Assembly: GCA_937120495.1 (NCBI GenBank)
Contig: CAKZJW010000060.1
Location: forward strand, 30,265 to 94,264
Origin: an uncultured Oligoflexia bacterium
GTDB taxonomy: Bacteria; Bdellovibrionota; Bacteriovoracia; Bacteriovoracales; Bacteriovoracaceae
Direction of reading: 5' to 3'
DNA: 64,000 nt
Positions 29,373 to 37,663 of this stretch are shown here, in pieces. The notes beneath the pieces are model-generated. The model saw only the letters and a list, made by a program, of their open reading frames with translations, was not told the origin of the DNA and did not search any database. The translations under genes were made by a program, and so were the position numbers. Every line of letters begins with the position of its first letter. Position 1 is the stretch's first letter.

Positions 29373-29678
29373 ATGGCAAAAGTAAGTTCAATTGCAAAAA
29401 ATAATAGAAGAAGAAAAATGGCTGAAAAGGGTGAAGCGAAAAGAGCTGAGCTTAGAGCTAAATTAGTTGATCCTGAAATTACTGAAGAAGAGTTCAATGC
29501 TCTTCAGAAGAAACTTCAGAAGATGCCTAGAGACACTAGTAGAATCAGAGTGAGAAATCGTTGTGAGCTTACGGGTAGACCTAGAGGATATTATAGAGAT
29601 TTCAAACTTTGCAGAATCCAATTTAGAGATTTAGCACACCAAGGACTTATTCCTGGTGTAACAAAGTCTAGTTGGTAG
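29373..29678 (+). CDS. rpsN: 30S ribosomal protein S14 (long, zinc-independent type)
   Basis: At 101 residues this is the long S14 without the CxxC-CxxC zinc ribbon of the short form; the C-terminal signature is [21 protein letters not shown]. It belongs to the 30S head. AAGGAAG precedes the ATG. No alternative zinc-type S14 is in the window. Confidence 0.97.
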   Translation: MAKVSSIAKNNRRRKMAEKGEAKRAELRAKLVDPEITEEEFNALQKKLQKMPRDTSRIRVRNRCELTGRPRGYYRDFKLCRIQFRDLAHQGLIPGVTKSSW

Positions 29679-29691
29679 GGGTAATAAGATT

Positions 29692-30072
29692 ATGATGACT
29701 GATCCAGTAGCAGATATGCTAACAAGAATAAGAAATGGTGCGAGAGCAGGACATACAAAAGTAGATATTCCAGCAAGCAAGATTAAAGCAAATATTTGTA
29801 AAGTTCTTAAAGAAGAAGGCTTTATTAAAAACTTTAAAATTGTAGCAGCTGATGAACGTCTAAACATTAGAGTTGGAATTAAAGACGACGCTATTGTTGG
29901 AATTCAAAGAGTGTCTAAGCCTGGTCTTAGAGTTTATAAAGGTTACAAGGATATGCCAAGAGTACTAAGTGGTTTAGGTGTATCGATTGTATCAACTTCA
30001 GCAGGAATTGTATCATCTAGAAAAGCGAAAGCTATGAAGCTAGGTGGTGAAGTTCTTTGTAACGTTTGGTAG
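29692..30072 (+). CDS. rpsH: 30S ribosomal protein S8
   Basis: S8 binds 16S rRNA helix 21 and in E. coli represses the spc operon. The 126 residues start MMTDPVADMLTRIRNG and end with the signature GLGVSIVSTSAGIVSSRKAKAMKLGGEVLCNVW. Two adjacent ATG codons (29692, 29695) are equally possible; the ribosome-binding site is TAGGGG. Confidence 0.97.
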   Translation: MMTDPVADMLTRIRNGARAGHTKVDIPASKIKANICKVLKEEGFIKNFKIVAADERLNIRVGIKDDAIVGIQRVSKPGLRVYKGYKDMPRVLSGLGVSIVSTSAGIVSSRKAKAMKLGGEVLCNVW

Positions 30073-30083
30073 GAGTTTAGACC

Positions 30084-30623
30084 ATGTCAAGAATTGGTAA
30101 ACAACCGGTAACAATTCCGGAAAAAGTAGAAATAAAAATTAATAACAGAGTTATTGATGTAAAAGGTCCAAAAGGACAATTATCTTTTACTCATCACGAA
30201 GGTGTTACTGTTGCTCAAGAAGAAAAATCAATTGTAGTAAATCCTGTTGATACTTCTAAGAAAAACAGAGCTCTTTGGGGACTAACTAGAACTCTTGTTA
30301 ATAATATGGTTGTTGGTGTAACTGACGGTTTTACAAGAACACTTGAATTTAATGGTGTTGGTTATAAAGCAGCAGTTAAAGGTGATAAACTAGTATTAAA
30401 CCTAGGTTATTCTCACCCAATAGAATATGCACTTCCAGAAGGTGTTGCGGCGAAAGTTACAAAAAATGTAATCGACCTTTCAGGAACAAACAAAGAACTA
30501 GTTGGCTTTGCAGCTGCTAAAATTAGATCATTCAGAAAACCAGAGCCTTATAAAGGTAAAGGAATTAAGTACTCTGATGAAGTAATTATTAGAAAAGCTG
30601 GTAAAGCTGGTGGGAAGAAATAG
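30084..30623 (+). CDS. rplF: 50S ribosomal protein L6
   Basis: L6 lies near the sarcin-ricin loop. It has 179 residues with MSRIGKQPVTIPEKVEIKI, DVKGPKGQLSF, and the C-terminal KPEPYKGKGIKYSDE. TAGGAG precedes the ATG. The two repeated domains are full length. Confidence 0.98.
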   Translation: MSRIGKQPVTIPEKVEIKINNRVIDVKGPKGQLSFTHHEGVTVAQEEKSIVVNPVDTSKKNRALWGLTRTLVNNMVVGVTDGFTRTLEFNGVGYKAAVKGDKLVLNLGYSHPIEYALPEGVAAKVTKNVIDLSGTNKELVGFAAAKIRSFRKPEPYKGKGIKYSDEVIIRKAGKAGGKK

Positions 30624-30633
30624 TAGGTAACTT

Positions 30634-31008
30634 ATGAGAAAATCAGTAAAGAAAATTAAAAGTGCTTCAAAAGCAAAAGAGCAAAGAAGAAAACTTTCTA
30701 TTAGAAAGAAAGTTGTTGGAACTGCAGATAGACCAAGAATTTGTGCAACAAAATCGAATAAAAATCTTTTTGTACAGGTAATTGATGATGCTTCTAACAA
30801 AACAATTCTTTCAGTATCAACTTTTGGAAAAAATGCTCTTGCAGCTAGTGGAAACACAGAAGGTGCAAAAATTGTTGGAACAAAACTAGCAGAAGCTCTT
30901 GCTGGGAAGAATATTAAAAATGCAGTCTTTGATAGAAACGGTAAAAAATATACTGGTGTAGTTGCGGCATTAGCAACATCTATTAGAGAAGGTGGAATTC
31001 AAATCTAA
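30634..31008 (+). CDS. rplR: 50S ribosomal protein L18
   Basis: L18 binds 5S rRNA with L5. The 124 residues begin with a basic tail (SVKKIKSASKAKEQRRKLSI) and contain RPRICATKSNKNLFVQVIDD and FDRNGKKYTGVVAALATSIREGGI. TAGGT lies upstream of the ATG. Genes rplF-rplR-rpsE-rpmD-rplO are in standard order. Confidence 0.97.
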   Translation: MRKSVKKIKSASKAKEQRRKLSIRKKVVGTADRPRICATKSNKNLFVQVIDDASNKTILSVSTFGKNALAASGNTEGAKIVGTKLAEALAGKNIKNAVFDRNGKKYTGVVAALATSIREGGIQI

Positions 31009-31023
31009 TTTAAGGGATATATA

Positions 31024-31602
31024 ATGACTGAAAATACTGAAAAAGCTGCAGAAGCAAAGCCTGCAAAACCTCAAAAAAGAGCTCCTAGAGCAAAAAAGCA
31101 AGACAACACAACAGCTCCAGATGTTGAAGAGAGAGTAGTTGCTGTAAATAGAGTTGCAAAAGTTGTTAAGGGTGGACGTAGATTTTCATTCTCTGCTTTA
31201 GTTGTCGTTGGTGATGGTAAAGGAAGAGTTGGTTACGGTCTTGGTAAAGCAAAAGAAGTTCCTGATGCAATCAGAAAAGCATCTCAAGAAGCAACTAAGA
31301 AAATGATTAGAGTGCCAATTGAAAACGGTACAATTCCTCATACAATCTTAGGTGAGTTTGACGCTGGTAAAATTCTTTTTAAACCAGCAAGTAACGGTAC
31401 GGGTGTAAAGGCCGCTGGTGCATGTCGTTCTATCCTTGAGCTTGTTGGAATCAAAGATGTTTTAACTAAGTCTCTTAGAGGAAGTAATCCACATAACGTT
31501 GTAAAAGCAACATTTGCTGCTTTTAAAGCGCTTCGTTCTGTTGAAGATATTGCTAAGGCACGTGGTGTTGATGCTAAAGGTTTAAGAATCTCTAGTAAAT
31601 AA
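31024..31602 (+). CDS. rpsE: 30S ribosomal protein S5 with basic N-terminal extension
   Basis: S5 controls decoding fidelity. The protein has 192 residues against about 166 in E. coli; the surplus is an N-terminal tail of about 35 residues rich in Lys, Ala and Pro. The S5 domain begins [24 protein letters not shown] and contains [25 protein letters not shown] sequence and [21 protein letters not shown] precedes the ATG. Confidence 0.97.
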   Translation: MTENTEKAAEAKPAKPQKRAPRAKKQDNTTAPDVEERVVAVNRVAKVVKGGRRFSFSALVVVGDGKGRVGYGLGKAKEVPDAIRKASQEATKKMIRVPIENGTIPHTILGEFDAGKILFKPASNGTGVKAAGACRSILELVGIKDVLTKSLRGSNPHNVVKATFAAFKALRSVEDIAKARGVDAKGLRISSK

Positions 31603-31638
31603 TTACAAATTTGGCTGTAAGAGCCTTGGAGAATAAAG

Positions 31639-31821
31639 ATGAGTACAATTACTGTAAAGCTTAAAAAAAGTACAATCACATGTACTGAAAAGCAAAAAGC
31701 TAACGTAAGAGGTCTTGGTTTAAGAAAAACAGGATCTGTAAAAACACTTGAAAATACACCTGCAGTTAGAGGAATGATTAAGAAGATTATTCATTTACTT
31801 GATATTGTTGAAGAAAAATAA
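31639..31821 (+). CDS. rpmD: 50S ribosomal protein L30
   Basis: A 60-residue protein with ITVKLKKSTITCTEKQKANVRGLGL-type N-terminus and NTPAVRGMIKKIIHLL, the family signature. TTGGAG precedes the ATG by about eight bases. It lies between rpsE and rplO, as usual. Confidence 0.96.
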   Translation: MSTITVKLKKSTITCTEKQKANVRGLGLRKTGSVKTLENTPAVRGMIKKIIHLLDIVEEK

Positions 31822-31837
31822 GTTGAGGATATAAACT

Positions 31838-32314
31838 ATGTTAACTTTAAATAATTTAAAAAGCCCTGGGGCAACAAGAAATACAAAGAGAATTGGTAGA
31901 GGTCAGGGTTCTGGATGGGGAACTCAAGCTGGTAAAGGTCACAAAGGTCAAAAGGCAAGATCTGGCGGTGGCGTTATGCTAGGTTTCGAAGGTGGGCAGA
32001 TGCCTATTTATAGAAGACTTCCAAAAAGAGGATTCTCAAATGCACCTTTCAAAACTGAGTACGCAATTGTTACAACTGGACAAATAGCTGCAAAATTTGA
32101 TGGTGAAGAAGTAAATAGAGAAAATTTAATTGCTAAAGGGCTTTTAAGCGGTAAGAATAAGAGACTACCGATTAAGGTTCTTAATAAGGGTGACCTTACA
32201 AAGGCTTTAACATTTACTAATATTGCAAAATTCTCAAACTCAGCTCTTGAAATGATTACAAAAGCTGGTGGAAAAATAGAGAAAGCAGAAAAAACAGAGA
32301 AGAAAGAGGCTTAA
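31838..32314 (+). CDS. rplO: 50S ribosomal protein L15
   Basis: L15 joins late in 50S assembly. It has 158 residues: [23 protein letters not shown] and [35 protein letters not shown] near the N-terminus, with a lysine- and glutamate-rich tail at the C-terminus. TTGAGGA precedes the ATG. The stop is three bases before secY. Confidence 0.97.
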   Translation: MLTLNNLKSPGATRNTKRIGRGQGSGWGTQAGKGHKGQKARSGGGVMLGFEGGQMPIYRRLPKRGFSNAPFKTEYAIVTTGQIAAKFDGEEVNRENLIAKGLLSGKNKRLPIKVLNKGDLTKALTFTNIAKFSNSALEMITKAGGKIEKAEKTEKKEA

Positions 32315-32317
32315 TAA

Positions 32318-33640
32318 ATGTCTACAGCGCAGGGAAAGCTCGAAGAATTACGTAAAAGGATATTTTTTACATTACTTATGTTAGGTGTATTCAGGATGGC
32401 AACGCAAGTTCCTACCCCTGGTGTTGATGCATCAGCATTATCTTCATTCTTTGAGGGAATGCAAGGTTCTGTATTTGGAGTTTTCAATAACTTCACAGGT
32501 GGAGCTCTTGAGAGATTTTCTGTTCTTGCTTTAGGTATTATGCCTTATATTACATCATCAATTATCTTTAGCCTTCTTGCAGTTTCTTTTCCAGCACTAG
32601 CCGAGATTCAGAAAGAGCAAGATGGTCATAAGAAAATCCAACAATGGACAAGGTATGCAACAGTTATACTTTGTGCAGTTCAAGGTTATGGTTTATCTGT
32701 AGGACTTGAGGCATTGAAAAGTCCAAGTGGACTTCCAATTGTTCTAGAGCCAGGTATGTCATTTAGACTTCTAACAGTAATTTCTTTAACGGCCGGAACA
32801 ATGTTTGTTATGTGGCTTGGAGAACAAATTACGGAGCGTGGAATTGGTAACGGAATTAGTTTAATTATCTTTGCTGGTATTGCAGCTGGTATTCCAACTG
32901 GTATGAGAGATACAGTAAATCTATTTAAAAACGGTGAACTTTCAGGCTTAAATTTAGGTCTTGTAGGAGCGATAATGTTAATCTCTTTTTGGATTATCAT
33001 TTACACTGAAAAAGCTTTTAGAAAAATTCCAGTTCAATATGCGAAAAAAGTTGTTAATAATAGAGTGTTTGGAGGTCAAACTTCTCACTTGCCTGTAAAG
33101 GTAAATATCTCTGGTGTTATGCCTCCAATTTTTGCTTCGGCACTACTTGGATTTCCTGCGACAATTTCACAATTTGTATCAGAAGATAGTCCATTTAAAA
33201 TTTATATGGATACAATTCAGCAATCTTTATATCCAGGAAAGACTTTATATAATGTTGTATTCGTTGGATTAATTATTTTCTTCTGTTATTTCTATGCACA
33301 AATACAATTTAAAACAGAAGATATTTCTGAATCTCTAAAGAAAAATGGTGGTTTTGTTCCAGGTATTAGACCAGGAGCTAAAACAGCAGAATTCTTAGAT
33401 AATATAGTAGCAAGATTAACTCTAGTTGGTGGTATTTACATGTCTATTATTTGTATTATGCCAGCAATACTATTTAATGTTGCGAAGGTGCCATTCTATT
33501 TTGGTGGTACGTCTCTTCTAATCCTGGTAGGTGTTGCAATCGATACAATGGCTCAAGCAGAAAGCTTCATGATTTCTCAGCGCTATGATTCAGCTTACAA
33601 GTCACGTGGTAAGTACAGTGGAGCAGGAAGAAGGTTCTAA
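32318..33640 (+). CDS. secY: preprotein translocase channel SecY
   Basis: SecY is the inner-membrane channel that works with SecE here at 6795. The 440 residues show ten hydrophobic segments. The N-terminus has FRMATQVPTPGVD, GIMPYITSSIIFSLLAVSFPAL marks the second helix, and the cytosolic loop carries ERGIGNGISLIIFAGI. GFVPGIRPG lies in the last large loop. The start is close to the rplO stop, and the TAA shares its final A with the adk ATG. Confidence 0.98.
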   Translation: MSTAQGKLEELRKRIFFTLLMLGVFRMATQVPTPGVDASALSSFFEGMQGSVFGVFNNFTGGALERFSVLALGIMPYITSSIIFSLLAVSFPALAEIQKEQDGHKKIQQWTRYATVILCAVQGYGLSVGLEALKSPSGLPIVLEPGMSFRLLTVISLTAGTMFVMWLGEQITERGIGNGISLIIFAGIAAGIPTGMRDTVNLFKNGELSGLNLGLVGAIMLISFWIIIYTEKAFRKIPVQYAKKVVNNRVFGGQTSHLPVKVNISGVMPPIFASALLGFPATISQFVSEDSPFKIYMDTIQQSLYPGKTLYNVVFVGLIIFFCYFYAQIQFKTEDISESLKKNGGFVPGIRPGAKTAEFLDNIVARLTLVGGIYMSIICIMPAILFNVAKVPFYFGGTSLLILVGVAIDTMAQAESFMISQRYDSAYKSRGKYSGAGRRF

Positions 33641-34269
33641 TGAAAAAGCATTTAATTTTATTAGGTGCTCCTGGATCAGGTAAGGGGACGCAGTCTGCTC
33701 GCCTTGTTGAAAGTGGATTCACTCATGTTTCTACTGGAAATTTACTTAGATCAGAAATCGCAAAAAATTCTGAATTAGGGAAAAAGGTTAAAGGTATTCT
33801 TGCTGATGGCCACCTTGTTTCTGATGACATTGTAGTTGAACTACTAAAAGCTAATTTAAATTTAGAAAATAATACATATATTTTTGATGGATATCCAAGA
33901 AACAAGAAGCAATCAGAGACACTGGATGGCATATTAGAGGGCCATGATTATATTGCTGTTTACTTTGAGTTAAATTTGGATATTTTGATAGAAAGAATAA
34001 CAAATAGAAGAACTACTAAAGATGGTAAAAACATCTACAATTTAAAGACAAACCCACCTAAAGTTGAGGGTATTTGTGATGTTACTGGCGAAGAACTAAT
34101 TCAGAGACCAGATGACACAGAGCAAATAGTTAGAGAGAGAATGACTGTTTTTAAAGAGACCATCGATCCTATTTTGGAATTTTTCCGTCAAAAGGGACAT
34201 CTCGTATCAGTTGATGCGCAGCAAGCCCCAGATCAAGTTTATAAAGAGATAACAAAAAATTTAGATTAA
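33640..34269 (+). CDS. adk: adenylate kinase
   Basis: Adk interconverts ATP, AMP and ADP in the cytoplasm. The 209 residues carry the P-loop GAPGSGKGT (9-17), FDGYPRN of the AMP site and a full LID domain starting near residue 123. The LID has one cysteine only, so it is not the zinc-binding type. The ATG overlaps the secY stop by one base; secY-adk-infA is the usual arrangement outside enterobacteria. Confidence 0.97.
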   Translation: MKKHLILLGAPGSGKGTQSARLVESGFTHVSTGNLLRSEIAKNSELGKKVKGILADGHLVSDDIVVELLKANLNLENNTYIFDGYPRNKKQSETLDGILEGHDYIAVYFELNLDILIERITNRRTTKDGKNIYNLKTNPPKVEGICDVTGEELIQRPDDTEQIVRERMTVFKETIDPILEFFRQKGHLVSVDAQQAPDQVYKEITKNLD

Positions 34270-34286
34270 TAGTATTTATTTACTTA

Positions 34287-34315
34287 TTGCATTCTTGCTT
34301 TAAGTTTTATATACA
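34287..34315 (+). promoter_or_regulatory. candidate promoter for infA
   Basis: TTGCAT at 34287-34292 and TATACA at 34310-34315, 17-base spacer, 30 bases before the infA ATG. The -35 is weak. It would allow infA-rpmJ and the alpha block to be transcribed separately. Confidence 0.35.
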
Positions 34316-34344
34316 CAATGCTTAATTTATAGGTGAATTGAATT

Positions 34345-34572
34345 ATGGCTGAAGCTAGTGCCGACATTTTAGAAGTCGAAGGTGAAGTACTTGAGTTACT
34401 TCCGAATACAAAATTTAAAGTAAAATTACCGAATGGACATATAATTTTGGCCCATATTAGTGGGAAGATGAGAATGAATTTTATTAAGATTTTACCTGGA
34501 GATAAGGTACTTGTTGAGATCAGTAAGTATGATTTATCTAAGGGAAGAATCATTTACAGAAGTAAAGGGTAG
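34345..34572 (+). CDS. infA: translation initiation factor IF-1
   Basis: IF-1 occupies the 30S A site during initiation. The 75-residue OB-fold protein carries [39 protein letters not shown] and ends [14 protein letters not shown], all family signatures, with a three-residue longer N-terminus than E. coli. GGTGAATTGA precedes the ATG. rpmJ follows after six bases. Confidence 0.97.
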   Translation: MAEASADILEVEGEVLELLPNTKFKVKLPNGHIILAHISGKMRMNFIKILPGDKVLVEISKYDLSKGRIIYRSKG

Positions 34573-34578
34573 GTAACT

Positions 34579-34695
34579 ATGAAAGTAAGAGCGTCAGTCA
34601 AAAAGATTTGCAAAGACTGCAAGATTATTAAAAGAAAGGGTGTTTTGAGAGTAATTTGTAAAGCAAACCCAAGACACAAGCAAAAACAAGGTTAA
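34579..34695 (+). CDS. rpmJ: 50S ribosomal protein L36 (zinc-ribbon type)
   Basis: A 38-residue gene read between infA and rps[15 protein letters not shown] at the start, then [19 protein letters not shown]11, C14, C27 and H33 form the zinc ribbon of the C+ form. GGTAACT lies before the ATG, and 16 bases separate it from rpsM. Confidence 0.96.
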   Translation: MKVRASVKKICKDCKIIKRKGVLRVICKANPRHKQKQG

Positions 34696-34711
34696 TTAGG
34701 AGAAACATAAG

Positions 34712-35092
34712 ATGGCTAGAATATTAGGTGTAGATTTACCGAGAAATAAAGCAATGAAAATTGCTATTAGATCTCTATATGGTGTTGGTCCAAAAATTGG
34801 TGAAGAAGTTCTTATCAAAGCTGGGATTGATCTTCTAAAAAACTCAAATGAACTTTCTGAAGAAGAATCTAATGAAATCAGAAAAGTTTTAGATGGGTAT
34901 ACAGTTGAAGGTGATCTTCGTCGCGAAGTTGGTCTTAACATTAAAAGGCTTAAAGACCTTGGATGTTATAGAGGAATGAGACACAGAAAGAGCTTACCAT
35001 GTCGTGGACAAAGAACGCATACAAACGCTAGAACTAGAAAAGGTAAAGCGGTTGCAATTGCAGGTAAGAAATCAATCAAATCAATGAAATAA
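34712..35092 (+). CDS. rpsM: 30S ribosomal protein S13
   Basis: S13 contacts P-site tRNA and the 50S head bridge. The protein has 126 residues: [26 protein letters not shown] at the start, [15 protein letters not shown] in the middle and [15 protein letters not shown] near the end. TTAGGAG precedes the ATG. First gene of the alpha block. Confidence 0.98.
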   Translation: MARILGVDLPRNKAMKIAIRSLYGVGPKIGEEVLIKAGIDLLKNSNELSEEESNEIRKVLDGYTVEGDLRREVGLNIKRLKDLGCYRGMRHRKSLPCRGQRTHTNARTRKGKAVAIAGKKSIKSMK

Positions 35093-35110
35093 TTAAGTTA
35101 GGATAATAAT

Positions 35111-35494
35111 ATGGCTAAACAAACTGGAAAAAAGAAAGTTAAAAAGAATATTCCGCATGCTGTATGTCACATACAAGCATCGTTTAATAACACAATTGTA
35201 ACGTTTGCAGACCCTCAAGGTAATGCAATCTCATGGGCTTCGGCTGGTGGATTAGGTTTTAGAGGATCTAAGAAATCAACTCCATTTGCTGCACAGGTTG
35301 CTTCTCAAGAAGCTGCTAAGAAAGCAATTGAGCACGGAGTTTCTTCGGTAGACGTTAAAGTTAAAGGACCTGGGGCTGGACGTGAGAATGCTATTAGAGC
35401 ACTACTTGGCGTTGGTTTGAAGATTACTTCAGTTGCTGACAAGTCGCCTATGCCACATAATGGTTGTAGAGCACCTAAGAGAAGAAGAGTTTAA
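35111..35494 (+). CDS. rpsK: 30S ribosomal protein S11
   Basis: S11 lies on the 30S platform. The 127 residues include [41 protein letters not shown] and the C-terminal [13 protein letters not shown]. Only 23 bases separate it from rpoA; rpsD, which normally lies between them, is missing. Confidence 0.98.
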   Translation: MAKQTGKKKVKKNIPHAVCHIQASFNNTIVTFADPQGNAISWASAGGLGFRGSKKSTPFAAQVASQEAAKKAIEHGVSSVDVKVKGPGAGRENAIRALLGVGLKITSVADKSPMPHNGCRAPKRRRV

Positions 35495-35517
35495 TTTAAT
35501 TTAAGGAGAATACATCC

Positions 35518-36543
35518 ATGTCTATTAACAATACATTTTCATCAAAAAACTGGATCGATATGATTCGTCCAACAGCTTTAGAAGTAGATAACGATGCTCT
35601 TAAGCCAAATTACGGAAAGTTTATCGCTAAGCCTCTTGAAAGAGGATATGGTCTAACACTAGGTAACTCTTTAAGAAGAGTCCTTTTATCTTCTCTCCAA
35701 GGAGCAGGTATTGTAGCTGTTAAGATCGAAGGTGTTGATCATGAATTTGGTACAATCAATAATGTTAAAGAAGAAGTATCTGAAATACTTTTAAACCTAA
35801 AAGAAATTAAGTTTAAAATTATTGATAAAGAAGAAGTTAACCTTGTTCTTGAAAAAACAGTTGAAGGGCCTGTAACGGCTAAAGATATTGCAGACAGTGC
35901 AAACATTGAGGTTTTAAACCCAGAGCATACAATTTGTAATATTTCTTCAGGTGGATCAATCAGAGTTGAGATTAAAATCGCTCGTGGTAAGGGATATGTT
36001 TCTGCGTTAGATAACAAAGAAAACTTTGACCTTCCAATCGGTTGGATTTATATCGATACACTTTTCTCTCCTGTTCATAGAGTTAACTATACAGTTACAA
36101 ATGCAAGAGTTGGGAAAAGAACTGACTACGACAAACTAACTTTAGAAGTTTGGACAAATGCAGGTGTTGATCCTGTTGATGCTGTTGCTTTCTCTGCAAA
36201 AATCTTAAGAGACCAGTTAAATGTTTTCTTAAACTTTGAAGATGAAGATGCTCCAGTTGAAGTTGTAAAAGCAACAACACAAGCTTCAAGCTCACCAACA
36301 AATGATGCATTACTTAAGCCAGTTTCTGAACTTGAACTTTCAGTTCGTTCTGCAAATTGTCTACAGAATGCAAATATTAAATACATCTATGAATTAGTTT
36401 CTAAAACTGAAGGTGAAATGTTAAGAACTAAGAACTTTGGTAGAAAGTCTTTAAATGAAATTAAAGAAATTCTAACTCAAATGGGATTAGGACTTGGTAT
36501 GAAAGTTGACAGTATTATGAAGCAAGTTCAGGGTAACGAATAG
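35518..36543 (+). CDS. rpoA: RNA polymerase alpha subunit
   Basis: Alpha dimerises to seed the polymerase and binds upstream promoter DNA. The 341 residues comprise the N-terminal domain (to about 235, with KPLERGYGLTLGNSLRRVLLSSL) and a C-terminal domain from about 268 (SVRSANCLQNANIKYIYELV, then NFGRKSLNEIKEIL). The linker is rich in Ser, Thr and Ala. AAGGAG lies eight bases before the ATG. Confidence 0.98.
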   Translation: MSINNTFSSKNWIDMIRPTALEVDNDALKPNYGKFIAKPLERGYGLTLGNSLRRVLLSSLQGAGIVAVKIEGVDHEFGTINNVKEEVSEILLNLKEIKFKIIDKEEVNLVLEKTVEGPVTAKDIADSANIEVLNPEHTICNISSGGSIRVEIKIARGKGYVSALDNKENFDLPIGWIYIDTLFSPVHRVNYTVTNARVGKRTDYDKLTLEVWTNAGVDPVDAVAFSAKILRDQLNVFLNFEDEDAPVEVVKATTQASSSPTNDALLKPVSELELSVRSANCLQNANIKYIYELVSKTEGEMLRTKNFGRKSLNEIKEILTQMGLGLGMKVDSIMKQVQGNE

Positions 36544-36561
36544 GACTTTTAGGAGTAAATA

Positions 36562-36918
36562 ATGAGACACTCAAAACATAAATATAAATTAGGCGTTGAT
36601 CCTTCACACAGAAAATCACTAATGAGAAACTTAGCGATTGAAGTAATTGATCACGGAAAAATTAAAACTACACAAGCGAAAGCAAAAGCTACAAAGATCT
36701 ATTTAGAGAAACTTGTAACTCTTGCAAAAGTAGACTCTGTTCATAACAGAAGGCTTGCTTTTAAAAAGCTTAACAACAAAGAAGCTGTAACAAAGCTATT
36801 TACTGAAATTGGACCTAAGTTCAAAGAAAGAAATGGTGGATACACTAGAATTACTAAGCTTGCAGACTTAAGACTTGGTGATGCTTCTAAAATGGGATAT
36901 ATCTCATTTGTAGATTAA
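36562..36918 (+). CDS. rplQ: 50S ribosomal protein L17
   Basis: L17 lies near the tunnel exit. The protein has 118 residues: MRHSKHKYKLGVDPSHRKSLMRNL, KTTQAKAKATKIYLEKLVTLA and GGYTRITKLADLRLGDASKMGYISFV. It ends the long ribosomal run and is followed by a strong terminator. TAGGAG precedes the ATG. Confidence 0.98.
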   Translation: MRHSKHKYKLGVDPSHRKSLMRNLAIEVIDHGKIKTTQAKAKATKIYLEKLVTLAKVDSVHNRRLAFKKLNNKEAVTKLFTEIGPKFKERNGGYTRITKLADLRLGDASKMGYISFVD

Positions 36919-36940
36919 TCTTTAAATGAATTAAGAGATA

Positions 36941-36975
36941 AAAGCCTTCTAGTTTGCACTAGAGGGCTTTTTTTT
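36941..36975 (+). terminator. Rho-independent terminator of the alpha block, overlapping a ribosome-binding site
   Basis: AAAGCCTTCTAG pairs with CTAGAGGGCTTT (12 pairs, one G-T) around loop TTTGCA, followed by a long T tract running straight into ATG 36976. AGAGGG (36961-36966), the only ribosome-binding sequence for the next gene, is part of the 3' arm of this stem. Confidence 0.85.
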
Positions 36976-37536
36976 ATGAAAATGAATCAAAAATTATTAT
37001 TTGTACTTTCAATTATTATTATTACCTTTGGATATATAACTTACCAAAGTATGAAGCTTGAGAATAAGTTCACAAGCTTTAATAGTAGTTTTAATACAGA
37101 CTCTATTATTAAAGAACTTCCAAATATAAAACTTAAAGAATTTAAAACGAATAAAGAGTTTGATCTTCATAAGCTTGCAACAAGTGGTAATAATCTTGTT
37201 ATTCACTTTTGGGCAACTTGGTGTGCTCCTTGTGAAAAGGAGTTCCCTGAACTTGTTAAGCTTACAAAACTTTTAGAAACTAAAAAAGATGTTAAGTTTT
37301 TGTTCATCGCTGTAAACGATACAGACATTAAGATTAGTAAATTTCTAAAAAAGTTTAAAAAATATAACAATTTTTCAATTTTAATAGACAATAAAAATAT
37401 GCATCAAAAGTCTTTTGGTACTTTTAGGCTTCCAGAAACCTTTCTTTTTGATAAAAAATTAAACATAATTAAGAAGTTTGTAGGCCAACAAGAGTGGACT
37501 CAAAAGCACTTTGTTGATCAATTAAACAGTCTCTAA
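36976..37536 (+). CDS. membrane-anchored thioredoxin-like protein (TlpA/ResA family)
   Basis: A 186-residue protein with one N-terminal membrane segment (7-23) and a periplasmic thioredoxin fold. FWATWCAPCEKEFPEL carries the redox pair C83 and C86, and LPETFLFD holds the cis-proline of the fold. Members of this family reduce disulphides in the periplasm, for example for cytochrome c maturation, but no partner gene is nearby. ATG 36976 directly follows a terminator T-tract; its ribosome-binding sequence AGAGGG lies nine bases upstream inside the terminator stem. An in-frame ATG at 36982 is an alternative. Expression would need readthrough or a promoter I cannot see. Confidence 0.85.
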   Translation: MKMNQKLLFVLSIIIITFGYITYQSMKLENKFTSFNSSFNTDSIIKELPNIKLKEFKTNKEFDLHKLATSGNNLVIHFWATWCAPCEKEFPELVKLTKLLETKKDVKFLFIAVNDTDIKISKFLKKFKKYNNFSILIDNKNMHQKSFGTFRLPETFLFDKKLNIIKKFVGQQEWTQKHFVDQLNSL

Positions 37537-37600
37537 TAGCCCGAAAACACTAGGCTTTTACAGGTAATCTTTCCCTTTCCATTCTCTTTTGAATTTAGTG

Positions 37601-37628
37601 TCAAGTTTTGAGTCAATTAAACCGATTA
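37601..37628 (+). promoter_or_regulatory. possible sigma28 (FliA)-like promoter
   Basis: TCAAGTTT (37601-37608; consensus TAAAGTTT) is followed after 12 bases by ACCGATTA (37621-37628; consensus GCCGATAA). The usual spacing is 11, so the match is imperfect. It is placed 36 bases before the sigma54 activator. Confidence 0.25.
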
Positions 37629-37663
37629 GTTTCTAGACAGTTTTAATGAGTCAGGAGACTAAT

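Noticed and set aside
37538..37560. Possible terminator after the thioredoxin gene (AGCC...GGCT)
   Set aside because: Only four pairs with an 11-base loop and a short T-run; too weak to call.
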